From assembly GCF_963678635.1 (NCBI RefSeq), contig NC_087063.1, forward strand, positions 70,083,617 to 70,147,616: a stretch of DNA of 64,000 nt, written 5' to 3'. The position numbers were made by a program, and so were the translations under genes. A model generated the notes under the pieces. The model was not told where the DNA came from. It made no database searches and saw only the letters and a program-made list of their open reading frames with translations. Positions 46,621-59,089 of this stretch are shown one piece after another. The stretch's first letter is position 1. Each line of letters starts with the position of its first letter. Source of the DNA: Symsagittifera roscoffensis (lineage: Eukaryota; Xenacoelomorpha; Acoela; Convolutidae).

Positions 46621-47383
46621 CACGGGCAAATTAAAAAAGGTACCACTCAGACCCATGATAACGGTCCCCGGAAGTGTAAGTGGCCCTATCAGAACTCGGC
46701 AAGTAGCGGCAGTATGGGGCTCAAATTTTAGCATGTTCTATGCATAAGTAAGGGAAGCTTAACTGCAGAATCCCAGACCCCCTAGACCCCCACTTCCGGT
46801 TTTACGCCCTAAGTCAACATATCCACCCCTAACTTCCAGAAGTAGTTTTTTGGCCCCAATGAACGCAAGACAACAAACTTGGAGGCATGATAGGTAGTGG
46901 CAAGATACATCTGGTTTTATAACTGGAACCACTTCCATCGGTTGAAACGGAAAGTATTTGAAATTGAAAACACTTTTAGACCAGAAATAGACAATTTACG
47001 CAAGAAAAGAGTGAGGGCATGCTGATTTTATATCGACAATGGATACTAGTCTCAAGCACCCAAGAAAACCTAAGTGAGTAAAACAACTCCGGTGACTGAC
47101 TTCTTCCGTTGTTAATAGCCTTTGTAAATAGGCAAAGCAATAATGAACATTAGAAACGAGAGAACTTGAAAAGTATTAATAGGATATGCATGAAACTCGG
47201 TAGTTAGGACCTCCATGAGATCTTGAAGCTATCCGAGGAAGCTTGACCCCGGGCTGATGAACCCTAATTGACGTTAAGTTGACCTTTGGGAAAGTTGACC
47301 CCAAAGTTGCATAGAAAACCCGCGAGTAACAACGGAAAGCGTGAGGTTGATTAGTCATTAAGTTAAGAAGTACAACAAACAAA

Positions 47384-47533
47384 ATGCCGAGTTCAAAACT
47401 TTTCGAGTTTGGAGGAGTTTGTCACTCCTATGCCAGAAAGCAGAAAAGCAACGAAATCGGCGATCCACTTCAAATGGGAACTGAAGAAGCTATCTTTATG
47501 AAAATCACAGGACGATTACTAAAGATGATTTGA
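47384..47533 (+). CDS. 49-codon ORF of the 913-bp unit, copy 2
   Basis: Same frame as copy 1 with ...PLQMGTEEAIF in the middle, where copy 1 has PIQMKTEEDIF. Units 2 and 3 agree against unit 1 here, so unit 1 branched first or mutated alone. Confidence 0.35.
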   Translation: MPSSKLFEFGGVCHSYARKQKSNEIGDPLQMGTEEAIFMKITGRLLKMI

Positions 47534-48296
47534 CACGGGCAAATTAAAAAAGGTCCCACTCAGACCCATGATAACGGTCCCCGGAAGTGTAAGTGGCCCT
47601 ATCGGAATTCGGCAAGTAGCGGCAGTATGGGGCTCAAATTTTAGCATGTTCTATGCATAAGTAAGGGAAGCTTAACTGCAGAATCCCAGACCCCCTAGAC
47701 CCCCACTTCCGGTTTTACGCCCTAAGTCAACATATCCACCCCTAACTTCCAGAAGTAGTTTTTTGGCCCCAATGAACGCAAGACAACAAACTTGGAGGCA
47801 TGATAGGTAGTGGCAAGATACATCTGGTTTTATAACTTGAACCACTTCCATCGGTTGAAACGGAAAGTATTTGAAATTGAAAACACTTTTAGACCAGAAA
47901 TAAACAATTTACGCAAGAAAAGAGTGAGGGCATGCTGATTTTATATCGGCAATGGATACTAGTCTCAAGCACCCAAGAAAACCTAAGTGAGTAAAACAAC
48001 TCCGGTGACTGACTTCTTCCGTTGTTAATAGCCTTTGTTAATAGGCAAAGCGATAATGAACCTTAGAAACGAGAGAACTTGAAAATTATTAATAGGATAT
48101 GCATGAAACTCGGTAGTTAGTACCTCCATGAGATCTTGAAGCTATCCAAGGAAGCTTGACCCCGAGCTGATGAACCCTAATTGATGTTAAGTTGACCTTT
48201 GGGAAAGTTGACCCCAAAGTTGCATAGAAAACCCGCGAGTAACAACGGAAAGCGTGAGGTTGATTAGTCATTAAGTTAAGAAGTACAACAAACAAA

Positions 48297-48446
48297 ATGC
48301 CGAGCTCAAAACTTTTCGAGTTTGGAGGAGTTTGTCACTCCTGTGCCAGAAAGCAGAAAAGCAACGAAATCGGCGATCAACTTCAAATGGGAACTGAAGA
48401 AGCTATCTTTATGAAAATCACAGGACGATTACTGAAGATGATTTGA
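48297..48446 (+). CDS. 49-codon ORF of the 913-bp unit, copy 3
   Basis: Same frame with CHSCARK in place of CHSYARK and DQLQ in place of DPLQ. One silent CTA/CTG change lies near the end. Confidence 0.35.
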   Translation: MPSSKLFEFGGVCHSCARKQKSNEIGDQLQMGTEEAIFMKITGRLLKMI

Positions 48447-49166
48447 CACGGGCAAATTAAAAAAGGTACCACTCAGACCCATGATAACGGTCCCCGGAAC
48501 TGTAAGTAGCCCTATCAGAATTCGGCAAGTAGCGGCAGTATGGGGCTCAAATTTTAGCATGTTCTATGCATAAGTAAGGGAAGCTTAACTGCAGAATCCC
48601 AGACCCCCTAGACCCCCACTTCCGGTTTTACGCCCTAAGTCAACATATCCACCCCTAACTTTCACAAGTAATTTTTTGGCCCCAGTGAACGCAAGACAAC
48701 AAACTTGGAGGCATGATAGGTAGTGGCAAGATACATCTGGTTTTATAACTTGAACCACTTCCATCGGTTGAAACGGAAAGTATTTGAAATAGAAAACACT
48801 TTTAGACCAGAAATAGACAATTTACGCAAGAAAAGAGTGAGGGCATGCTGATTTTATATCGGCAATGGATACTAGTCTCAAGCACCCAAGAAAACCTAAG
48901 TGAGTAAAACAACTCCGGTGACTGACTTCTTCCGTTGTTAATAGCCTTTGTTAATAGGCAGAGCGATAATGAACCTTAGAAACGAGAGAACTTGAAAAGT
49001 ATTAATAGGATATGCATGAAACTCGGTAGTTAGGACCTCCATGAGATCTTGAAGCTATCCGAGGAAGCTTGACCCCGGGCTGATGAACCCAAATTGACGT
49101 TAAGATGACCTTTGGGAAAGTTGACCCCAAAGTTGCATAGAAAACCCGCGAGTAACAACGGAAAGA

Positions 49167-50640
49167 GCCGTATTCCCCGGCCCAAACCTGGAAAAAAGAA
49201 TATATCTACTTAGTAATAAAAGGGAAACTTATCTATTGGAAACTGATGCAAAAGCTTTTAGCGATATAGCTTCTAAATTGCGAACCTGGAGTAGTAGATT
49301 TAACTCAAAGTAGACTTGGATAATTTTGGGTTCAGATTAGCTGGGCGAATGGACTAATAATAGCAATCCAAATAGACTAAAGAAGGTTACTCACGGAGAA
49401 ATTCGGCTGTGGTAGGACCGCGGCATGAGCAAAGAGCCTTCTAAATAAAATCAACAGATGCCCAAGTTACTTGGCTCCCCGGAGATGACTTTTTGGCTTA
49501 ATTTAAACGCTAATAGACAAACTACGTGCCCCTGATAGCAAGAATGTAGGGATTTGATTAGAGTACGGATGGAAATTTTAGATGCTTTCCTTGAACTAGC
49601 ATAAAGAAAGGTCGGAACATAAACAGGATAATTAAAATAAAGACCATGGGAAGATCATTGTATAAACATAGCTTGGTTTAAAATGAGTTGAACTCGTGGG
49701 CTGAAGTTCACGGAGGTCAGGATGGAATGCCATTTATTTGCTGAGTCAAATTGTGACACCTACCGCATACAGGGTATCTAATAAACGCGAAGAGGAGATT
49801 GATAAAAAAAACTAAATTGGCTCTTGGCAGTCTTGACAGGGGCAGGGACGTAGACATAAAACATATGCGAACTAGTGATTTAAGCGGATGGCAGGAATGA
49901 TATTGAATATTGTCACTTAGCAGACACTAAGTGTGAATAAAGATAAAGAACTGGAGGCTACGGAAAGCCTTCGAGAGAGTTAGAGCAAAAACGTTAATAG
50001 AGCGAACAATTGGTTCTCTGTTAGAAAGGGAACGATTGAGCAAGCCGACAAGTATAGTTGGTCCGTGGAGGACGCTATTGCTTAAATTGAGCCTAGTTGT
50101 GACTCAAAGTGTTTTAGTTGATTTAGCCCGAGTTCAGTACCGGATTGAATTAGCTGTATGAGCGAAGTGCGCTTGAAACCGAGTGCAGAGCCGGGTTGTA
50201 TTAATTGTGTGAGCGAATTGAGCTGAATCCGAGTTCATTACCAAGTTGACATCGTAGCATGAGCGGGTTGCGCTGCTAAGGTTGGCAAGTTTGGAATCGA
50301 GCCCAGAAACGATTGACAGGTGGGTTAGCGAGGCTGTTAATTGGAACAAAACGAGATTTTCGTAATAGAAGTTGTTGAATATTAGTTTGCTTAATAAGCG
50401 CATTGTAAAATGCGTTTGTTTCTAATGCGATTGAAAATTCACAGTGCCCACAATTTGCTGAACTAGCTAGAAACGCAATAGGAAAGCCGAAAAGAGCATA
50501 AACCAATGGGGATGCTGCTTACTCTTTTTATCTGACCACCAATAAAACCCTTTCGGGGTTGTGGATAATATCGCGTCTTAGTGTACCCCGTTTTACACAA
50601 TATAAAGATGAAAAACTCCGCGGCTTTTAAGTAAAGTGAA
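49167..50640. other. GC-richer stretch continuing the tandem block
   Basis: Base composition and style match the 913-bp units rather than the flanking AT-rich DNA, so 46.4-50.6 kb may be one insertion. No domain was recognised. Minus-strand frames at 50,403-50,134 and 50,506-50,276 overlap the short repeat noted separately. Confidence 0.5.
50128..50278. repeat. Degenerate 50-bp tandem repeat, three units
   Basis: CCGAGT starts near 50,129, 50,179 and 50,229. Each unit has 'ccgagt.ca..acc', a 'ttga/ttgta' block and 'tgagcg..ttg'. Units are about 70-75% alike. Confidence 0.65.
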
Positions 50641-53600
50641 AGCGGTTTTAAAGAAAACGTCTCCCAGAGAGATTTCTACACTATTATTGCGTAAGCAGAG
50701 CTTTGATCCTTCCGTAGAAATCGTTACGAATTGGTTTGGTTGAAGCAGTCTTTTTGCCTAAATCCTATTTTACTAGGAGCAAAATCTATCTTTCAGTATT
50801 TTGGATGGGATTTGTTGGATTTGTAAAATTGATTCTCATATTTGTTTTTGTATTTTTTCGTATTCGTTTAAACTCTTCGTTTTAATTTCTTTTCAAATTC
50901 TTCGAAAATTCTTTCGTATTTTTTTTAAGTTGACGTCCCCTCAAATTTCAATTTTTTTCCAGAGTTTTTTACGCGTTATATTGACTGGATATGTGATTTT
51001 ACAATGCAAAGTAAAAGACTGATTTCATCTTGCATTATGACTTGCATTATGACAATGTTTAATTGATATTTCAATCTTGAAAATTACATAAGGGAAATGG
51101 AAAAGTGCAAGTCTGCCGTGAATTACATTGTTCCAATTTTCTCATTCTCAGTTCTTATTGTTCCGACTCCCGAAGAAAACGGAATATTCGTGCTCGGTGT
51201 GGTTTTTTTTATTCACTCAGTTTTCACTGATTGAAAACATGATTTCCAACAAAGAATTTTTATACCTCATTAAAGATATCGACTTCCAGAGTTCAAATGA
51301 AAAAAAAAAACATATTTCAGCTCCAATTTTTTTTGTTAAGTTATGAGGTTTGAAAAGTGCCAAATTTGTCATTTTCTGGACTAAAATTATGCGCGCTTTG
51401 AAGAATTTTTTCGTAATGCTACGAGGGTAACGCGAATTATTTATGCGTGGCGAATTATCATGCACAACAAAATCGTTCCAAATTGAACTGAGGCTAGCTA
51501 ATTGGTCCTAATAATTTCGTACGACTCAAAGTTTTACGCATTGATATGTTCAAAATTAATAGGTTTTCAATATTTTCCTTTCCCAAAACTTATTCGATAT
51601 GAATTAAGGGACAGTCGGGACATTCAGTGGTTTGCCTTGATATAGGAGCAGTCCTGTTGGTCCTCTTCAATAACTAGCATAATATCCTCTACATCACAAC
51701 TCATCAGAAAAAAGTGGAAAAGGTTACTCAAAAAATGATGTTAAGGATTTATAATGTAACTGGATTTATAAAATTTAATTTTCGATGGTTCCACGAAATA
51801 CTGTGATTACAAAATGTGGGAGGTTTTTATTATCAAATACGGAGACATAAAACTGTTAAAACACAATTGATACCGTCTACAATGTGACCTAACTCCGATA
51901 GAAATAACTTATTGCGTAGTTTTTTGCATGTTAGTATTATGTTTGGTGGACAGCCAAAAAATCAGTTCATTAAAAAAAACAATTAAGCTATTCTTATGCA
52001 ACTTTGGAACATAGCATTATACAACTATTTGAATATTCCAAAGTTGAATGTGATAATTGTTCCGCCTATTACAAAAGAAAGTGATGGAAAAATTGTGCTC
52101 GTATTTTTAAACATAATTCAAAAGGTTTTGTTGCCTTGAGTTCAAAACTAAAAAGGTAATTATTAATTACTCTCAGTAGTTGTTTTTGTCATATAGAGTG
52201 CGTTTGATAGGTGTGACCTGACGCAATGGTATGACGAAACGGTATGAAAAGTGGGTCAAGGGAAGCTTTCTCATCAGTTAGGTTGGAGTCTCTCAATAAG
52301 ATCAGGCTAGAATTGAAGGAGTATACATAGTCTATGGATATAGCAAGTTCTTCAATAAATGCAAGCTAAATGTTTTAATGCGGGTTGGACGATTTTTAAC
52401 TAATGTTGATCTTTCATTTTTGTTCTATGAGATTTTTTTCTATCAAGATGCTATCATACTTTTTATGCAGCATTTTTAGGTCTTGACGTAGCTTTGGGTT
52501 CAGGTTTGGTACAAGTAGAATTACATTTTTCGTGAAGTTATGAGGATTTAGGTATCGCCAATTTGGGACAACTAACACACAAAATAATTTGTGCTAGGAA
52601 CGCGTAAAGCGAGATCTAATCAGCGTTGGAAACTGTTCTAAATTAAATTGAGGCAAGGTTTTTGGTCCACTTTATTTTTTGCTATATGCAAAAATTATCA
52701 CTTCCTGCTTTAAACAGAGTGTGCGAAGATGAATTTTGAAAAAAAAACTCAAAAATTTTTTTTCGAATGTTTTCATTTTTTTGAACATTTCATAAACTAT
52801 TTTAGATTAAACTATTCCAAAAACTTTAAAACACCGTCGGGGCATTCATAGTTTGGCGATACGAATATTTTGGTTTATGCTTTCAGTTTATTTTTTTGCA
52901 TCAATTGGACTGAAAATTATAATTTTTTGCTTTTTCAGTGAGTTTGAAACAAATTTATACAATTCCAGCAAAAAATTCAGAAAATCTTCAAAACGAACAG
53001 ATGAGTTTGGACGATGAAGGTCAACCCATGGATCATAAACACGCGACATCAGCTAAGCAGTTTTTCAGTTGTTAAATATAGTCAAAATCAAAATGAAGAT
53101 TCTGTCAGAGCGTTCGAAACAACTCACCTCCAACTGATAAATATTGTGGGCAATGCATTTTTTATAAACTTTTTAAAGTGTTCTAAAACAAAATTTTCCT
53201 AAGTGCGTCGTTTCAATTATGCAACTGAACTAATGATTAATTTAAAGAAAATGATTATGTTATTTTTGTCTAATTATTTAGAACAGTCTCAAATAAAAAA
53301 CACTGAAAAGTTCAAAACGAAAACCATTCGAATGCAATTTAATGTCCAAGGAGCACGGTTGGTTCTAACAATATCGATAAAATTTCCAAAAAGTTGAAAA
53401 AATTTTAAATTTTCTTGAAGATTTTTTTTTGAAAATTATCCGCCACACGCTATGTAAATCACGAAGTGATGTAATTTGCAAAAAAAAGAGTAATAAACAG
53501 ACAATTTAAAGATGCCCTAATTGAAGTAATTTCTAATGTGGTTTAAGTCTTCACTTGCGTGTTATTATCCCGAAAAAAAACACGCAATAATTATCCAAAA

Positions 53601-54300
53601 ATAGCCAAATTGGCAAACTCTTAACCCCAATAACTTTACAAAAAACGATCAGAGATGAAATTTTTTTTTGCATTGGAGCTCAAGACAACAAAAAATTTCG
53701 AATAACTTGAAAAGGCGTAAGAGATTGCTAGTTAAAAAGTCGAAATTTGTCTCGAAACTTTTCTTAAAAAGCCGAAATTTGAAAAAAATTTGGAAAATGT
53801 TCAGCCACTTTCTTCAAAAGTCGGAAAAAAATTGTTTTGAGGCCCGTTAACGCAACGTTTTGATCTAATACGTCGTAAATTAGCGTAGAATTAAATCTGA
53901 TTCAAATTTATTTGAGGCTAACACCAGACTTTATTAGAAGTTTTCAAATTGCGTGTAAACGTACGCTTCGAAGACACCAAATCAACCCCAATCTTTCGAG
54001 CCATTAAAAATTTACCAAAGTATTTGCTCAAAACTTATCTACCATAGTTTTTTTCCTGTTTTAGTCTGACTATATTAATATTTTTTAAGTAAGCCTATTT
54101 GCCATAATTAATTGCTTTCAGGAGCAAAAATTATCACTTTGTACTATATATGGTGTGTGGGGGGATGATTTTCACAACAAATCTCAAACTTTGTAAAAAA
54201 TTTTTCATTTTGTTTTATTATATTTATTTTTTTTTTCATTTTTTTTCATTTATTATTGCTCCATAAATCTGAAAAGGCATTTGGAACATTCAGGAGATCG
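50641..54300. repeat. Diverged TTCCG-family copies in intron 2
   Basis: Family blocks recur near 50,660-51,020, 51,155-51,660, 52,060-52,860, 53,440-53,900 and 54,060-54,320. The last ends with the variant hairpin 'aggagatcgccctgata'. Both orientations occur. Plus-strand frames at 53,014-53,397 show no domain. Confidence 0.6.
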
Positions 54301-54741
54301 CCCTGATAGAAGCACTCTTGTTCTAATTTCTATATCTCAAATTGTATCCGGATAGTTTGGCTGAATAAGAAACATTCAGATAGTAAAAGTCTTGATAACT
54401 ATTCTACCAAAATAGCAATTATTTTGATGGATACGTTAAACTGAATTAATAATCCAATCCATATCTCCTATAAACTTATGTTATCCTATACTTGTTCGCT
54501 AATTGAGAATAAGAAAATCTGTGCTGATCCGAGAAAAATTTTCCCGACTATAGACTGACTACATGTTTGAGTTTTTAGAATTTCAAATTTTCTCTATAGC
54601 CTGACTTTGCGATAGAAAAAAATTGTTTAAATGTCTGTCATACAAAAACAATAATTTTTTCTCGGAGTTCAACCCAGAGGCAGATTTACAGATTCTATAA
54701 TGTTTTCGACCAAAAGAAACAAATTAAAATTGCAACGATAC

Positions 54742-54832
54742 CTTGTCCGGAAGGCTATGACAGTTCTTGCTCCAAGAGTACGAACGGGTGCTGTTCTGTT
54801 TGTCCAATCTTTCTCCAAAATAGTGCAACACG
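54742..54832 (-). CDS. S1 serine protease, exon 2
   Basis: This 91-base exon lies between TGTCTTTAG (acceptor, before 54,832) and AAG|GTATCG (donor, after 54,742). It has two leading bases, 29 codons and two trailing bases. This is exactly the phase needed between exon 1 (ends phase 1) and exon 3 (needs one base). It encodes CCTILEKDWTNRTAPVRT then LGARTVIAFRT, with an N-glycosylation site NRT and the ..AR.VI... strand that precedes the Asp block in S1 proteases. It is too short to stand out as an ORF. The call rests on phase, splice borders and plausible fold position. Confidence 0.65.
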
Positions 54833-54836
54833 CTAA

Positions 54837-57728
54837 AGACAAAAATTAAGCATTAATTTGAAAAAATGTATAGCAAAAATCATTTAAAGAAATAAATGCA
54901 AAAATATATAATTGGGGGAAAAACTAGCAAGAAAGACAAACTCTGAACTGATAAAAATGGTCAGTAAGTCAAAACACATTCCATCTAGTGTACAATAATG
55001 AACAAAATAAAAAATGTATGCGAATCAACCTTGAGTTGATAAGAGTAAACTTGAATCTTTATTAAGTTGGGTGAACTCAAGATGGCGACAATTACGGTGC
55101 AAAATTAGAACAATTAATTAGCTGTAGCATTAATCTTGCAACAGTTCAATGTGTTATCGGAAAAAAGCAGTTCCTTGGAGTTACCAAACAGTTCTTATTA
55201 TTGTGTGTTCAGTTGTTTTTTGAACAAAGGATAGGAGGCTGTGTCTTTTAGTTTTTTAGCCAAGAAACTAAAACAATTGAATGCTTTAACAAGAAAAAGT
55301 TGGTCTTTGTTCTTGCTTGTCATGGTCAAATTAAAACAAACTTCTTTAGCACGTGCTTTGAATTTGCAGTATTCGTAAAATTTGGAAAGTACCAATGATA
55401 AAAACCCGGTCAATTTCTATTTATAAATTTGTGAAAGTATAATAGAGTATAGTATCTTACTCTGGGGCGTATAGGAAGTCTTTTGTGGTTTGTGTTCAGA
55501 GAGACTAAGTTTTCATTTTTCCTTTGACAAAAAGCGGTTATAACGGCCTAATTGATTTATCTGTCTACGGTGTTTAGCGCATTTTCTCAAATGTCAACTA
55601 ATATTGGCAGTATAAAAATTAAGCAGACTAAGAACTAGAACTTTCAGAAGTGTAACCTTTTGTGTAAATGACAGTGAGCTCCTAAACTGAGTTCTTACTG
55701 TTGTTGCCATTTTTTTGTAGTACGATGTTAATTTCTAGCTGCATTATGAACAGATTGACAATGATGACACCTGAAAGTTTAAGTTGATTTGTTTCTTTGA
55801 TTCTAGAGACTGCTATTTCTTTGGTTTGTATTTCTTGACTAGCTTCCTTCCGAAATTTACTAAAAATTTTATACGAGTCAATTTTATTCAATTTTATTCG
55901 AATCTTTACAAAATATTTTCTAGGTTTCTTTTTGTTTTTGCAAAGCTTAAGCCCGAATTTGAGCCATAAATAAACGTATAATTTCGCAGTTGTTCTCATT
56001 TGCCAAATCAATTACATAATTGTTCAAAAGACAAAATTTAAGCATTAACTTGAAAAAATGTATAGCAAAATTACATACAAAAAATACATGCAAAATAAAT
56101 AATTGGGGAAAAAAGAGAGACAAAATCTGAATTGATAAGATTGGTCAGTAAGACAAAACACATTCTATCCAGTGTACAATATTGAACAAAGTAAAATTTT
56201 TATGCGACTCAACATTGAGTTGATAAGAGTAACTTGAGTCTTTAGTAGGTTAGGTGAACTCAAAATGGCGACAATTACGGTGCAAAATTAAAATAATTAA
56301 TTAGCTGTAGCCTTAATCTTGCAACTGTTCAAAGTGTTATCGGAGAATGGCAGTTCCTTGGAGTTACCAAACAATTCTAATTGCTGTGTGTTCTGTTGTT
56401 TTTTGAACAAAGGATAGAAGGCTGTGTCTTTTAATTTTTTATGCCAGAAATTAAACCGATAGAATGCTTCAACATGAAAAAGTTGGTCTTTGTTCTTGCT
56501 TGTCATGGTCAAATTAAAACAAACTTCCTCAGCATGTGCTTTGAATTTGCAGAATTCGTAAAATTTAGAAAGTACGTTCGATCAAAACCCGGTCAATTTC
56601 TATTTAACAATATGTGAAAGTATAATAGAGTATAGTATCTTACTCTGGGACGTATAGGAAGTATTTTGTGGTTTGTGTTCAGAGAGACTAAGTTTTCACG
56701 TTTCCTTTGACAAAAAGCGGTTATAACGGCCTAATTGATTTATCTGTCTAAGGTGTTTAGCGCATTTTCTCAAATGCCAACTAATGATGGCAGTGAAAAA
56801 ATTAAGCTGACTAAGAACTAGAACTCTCAAAAATGTAACCTTTTGTGTAAACGACAGTGAGCTCCTAAATTGAGTTCTTACTGCTGTTGCCATTTTTTTG
56901 TAGTACGATGTTAATATCTAGCTGCATTATGCGCAGATTGTCAATGATGACACCTACGAGTTTCAGTTGATTTGTTTCTTTGATTCTAGAGACTGATATT
57001 TCTTTGGTTTGTAATTCTTGACTAGCTTTCTTCCGAAATTCACTAAAAATTTTATACGAGTCTACTTTATTCAATTTTATTCGAATCTTTTCTAGGTTTG
57101 TTTTTGTTTTTGCAAATCTGAGGCTCGAAATTGAGCCATAAATAAACGTATAATTTCGCAGTTGTTCTCATTTGCCAAATCAATTACATAATTGTTCAAA
57201 AGACAAAACTTAAGCCTTAACTTGAAAAAATGTATAGCAAAATTACATACAAAAAATACATGCAAAATAAATAATTGGGGAAAAAAGAGAGACAAAATCT
57301 GAATTGATAAGATTGGTCAGTAAGACAAAACACATTCTATCCAGTGTACAATATTGAACAAAGTAAAATTTTTATGCGACTCAACATTGAGTTGATAAGA
57401 GTAACTTGAGTCTTTAGTAGGTTAGGTGAACTCAAAATGGCGACAATTACGGTGCAAAATTAAAATAATTAATTAGCTGTAGCCTTAATCTTGCAACTGT
57501 TCAAAGTGGAGAATGGCAGTTCCTTGGAGTTACCAAACAATTCTAATTGATGTGTGTTCTGTTTTTTTTTAACAAAGGATAGAAGTCTGTGTCTTTTAGC
57601 TTTTTTATGCAAGAAACTAAACCAATTGAATGCTTCAACAAGAAAAAGTTGGTCTTTATTCTTGCTTGTCATGGTCAAATTAAAAACAAACTTCCTCAGC
57701 ATGTGCTTTGAATTTAGAGAATTCGTAA
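54837..57728 (-). repeat. Head-to-tail array of LINE 3'-end fragments
   Basis: Unit starts ('agacaaaat.taagc') fall at 54,837, 56,029 and 57,201, so units are 1,192 and 1,172 bp and a third is cut at about 57,728. On the minus strand each full unit carries KIRIKLNK..SYKIFS.FRK, then LKL.GVIID/VN.., then after a frameshift SLSFTQKVTFLRVLVLSQLNFF, then NLTMTSKNKDQLF. The LGV.ID and LVLSQL blocks are those of the C-terminal end of LINE reverse transcriptases. Units 2 and 3 are the most alike. The array begins at the exon 2 acceptor. Confidence 0.65.
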
Positions 57729-58175
57729 AGATGATGATGGAGTCAAAGATGATGGTCTATTATAACTTTCAGTTTGGCGTGGCTACCCTTTTTAAACGCG
57801 GGATTATGAAGTCATTCAAGTTATCAATTGCGCTCTTATTGATGTTTAAAATTCTGTTTTTACCGTCTTGCAGAACTAAAATTTTTAGTTTTTTCTGCTC
57901 GTATTTTCCAACCACGTTAGATTTTTTCTGGGTGTTGGAGCCACTATAAGAATGTATCTGCGTGCTTTTTCTCTTTGACCTGTTTTTTTATTTGGATCGA
58001 TGCTGTCGAGGAAGAGATCCTTCTTTCGGCTGAGAGCCCATCCAACTTCTGGCTAATTGCCAAAAACGTCTTTTTTGTAGTCGATCAAAAATGATTTTTT
58101 GTTTAGATAGATTGATGTATAATTGATAACATTCCTCTTTGGATAGAGTTTTAGACAACTCAAAACTAAACATTT
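57729..58175 (-). other. Possible further LINE remnant next to the gap
   Basis: The minus-strand frame 58,173-57,988 (61 codons, with FDRLQKRRFWQLARSW) has the basic, aromatic look of the region before LINE RT. The link is weak. The plus-strand frame at 57,554-57,949 is antisense. Confidence 0.3.
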
Positions 58176-58375
58176 NNNNNNNNNNNNNNNNNNNNNNNNN
58201 NNNNNNNNNNNNNNNNNNNNNNNNNNNNNNNNNNNNNNNNNNNNNNNNNNNNNNNNNNNNNNNNNNNNNNNNNNNNNNNNNNNNNNNNNNNNNNNNNNNN
58301 NNNNNNNNNNNNNNNNNNNNNNNNNNNNNNNNNNNNNNNNNNNNNNNNNNNNNNNNNNNNNNNNNNNNNNNNNNN
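58176..58375. other. Assembly gap (200 N)
   Basis: Exactly 200 N; true length unknown. It lies in intron 1 of the protease gene. Confidence 0.99.
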
Positions 58376-59089
58376 GTTGCTCTTCCTCTTTTCTAACCTG
58401 TCAACAAAACCAGTATATACTAGATCTATTGAGACTAAGATTTTTGGCGAATCTGGTGAGCTTGACTCACTCTTTTTGCCGCGGAAGAAGACTAGACAAA
58501 CTAATTGAACGAGTTACTTGGTCCTGTGTCAAAAACTTTGTATATGTTTTGACGATACGGGTTTTAAAAAAGCTAGTGAGTACACAAAAAAATGTAAAAA
58601 CAAAATAAACAATCCTTTGAATGACTCGGAGCAGTTAATTTTCCGAAACAGTTGTTGGAACATTTCTTTATTGGCTCCATCGCAAAGTTAATCGAAAACT
58701 AATACTTCGTAGCCGTTTATTGACGCCTCAACAGGGGTAAATCTTTCAGTTTTTTTTCTACTATACATTTTTAACGCATAAGAGTAAGTTAAAGTCATCG
58801 GCTTCCCAAAGAATTATGCTAAGGCCGTAAATTCAAACTTCTTGCGTTGTTTGCTAAGATATTTCCACATCAAGAACACCTCTCGAACTAATTTTGTCAT
58901 ACTGACATTTAAAACGGCTTCAAAACAAGCTGTCCCATTTTTTGATCCAGCTAGCTCCTTCTAAAATGTTTCTCTCTAATTTGTCACGACTTCTGAAAAC
59001 AAACACGAGTGAAACTGATTACAAGAGTTTGATTTCTTCAGATTTGCAGCTTAGAATGAAAACATCATGACTGTTTGTATCAGAGCGAA
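58376..59089. other. Intron 1 DNA, nothing recognised
   Basis: No ORF. A block at 58,408-58,440 is similar, inverted, to part of the putative LTR at 29.5 kb. It may be an LTR scrap. Confidence 0.4.

Larger units (their letters stand above)
46428..49166. repeat. Three tandem units of exactly 913 bp
   Basis: GTGAGGTTGATTAG starts at 46,428, 47,341 and 48,254, and the third unit ends at 49,166, so all spacings are 913. The units differ by scattered single-base changes and I noticed no length change. They are richer in G and C than the flanks. Each contains a 49-codon plus-strand ORF. The minus-strand 68-codon frames at 47,382-47,176 and 48,295-48,089 cross unit junctions and look incidental. 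The equal length points to recent amplification. Confidence 0.92.

Noticed and set aside
47176-47382. 68-codon minus-strand ORF repeated at 48,089-48,295
   Set aside because: It crosses the junction of the 913-bp units and so exists only because of the tandem arrangement.
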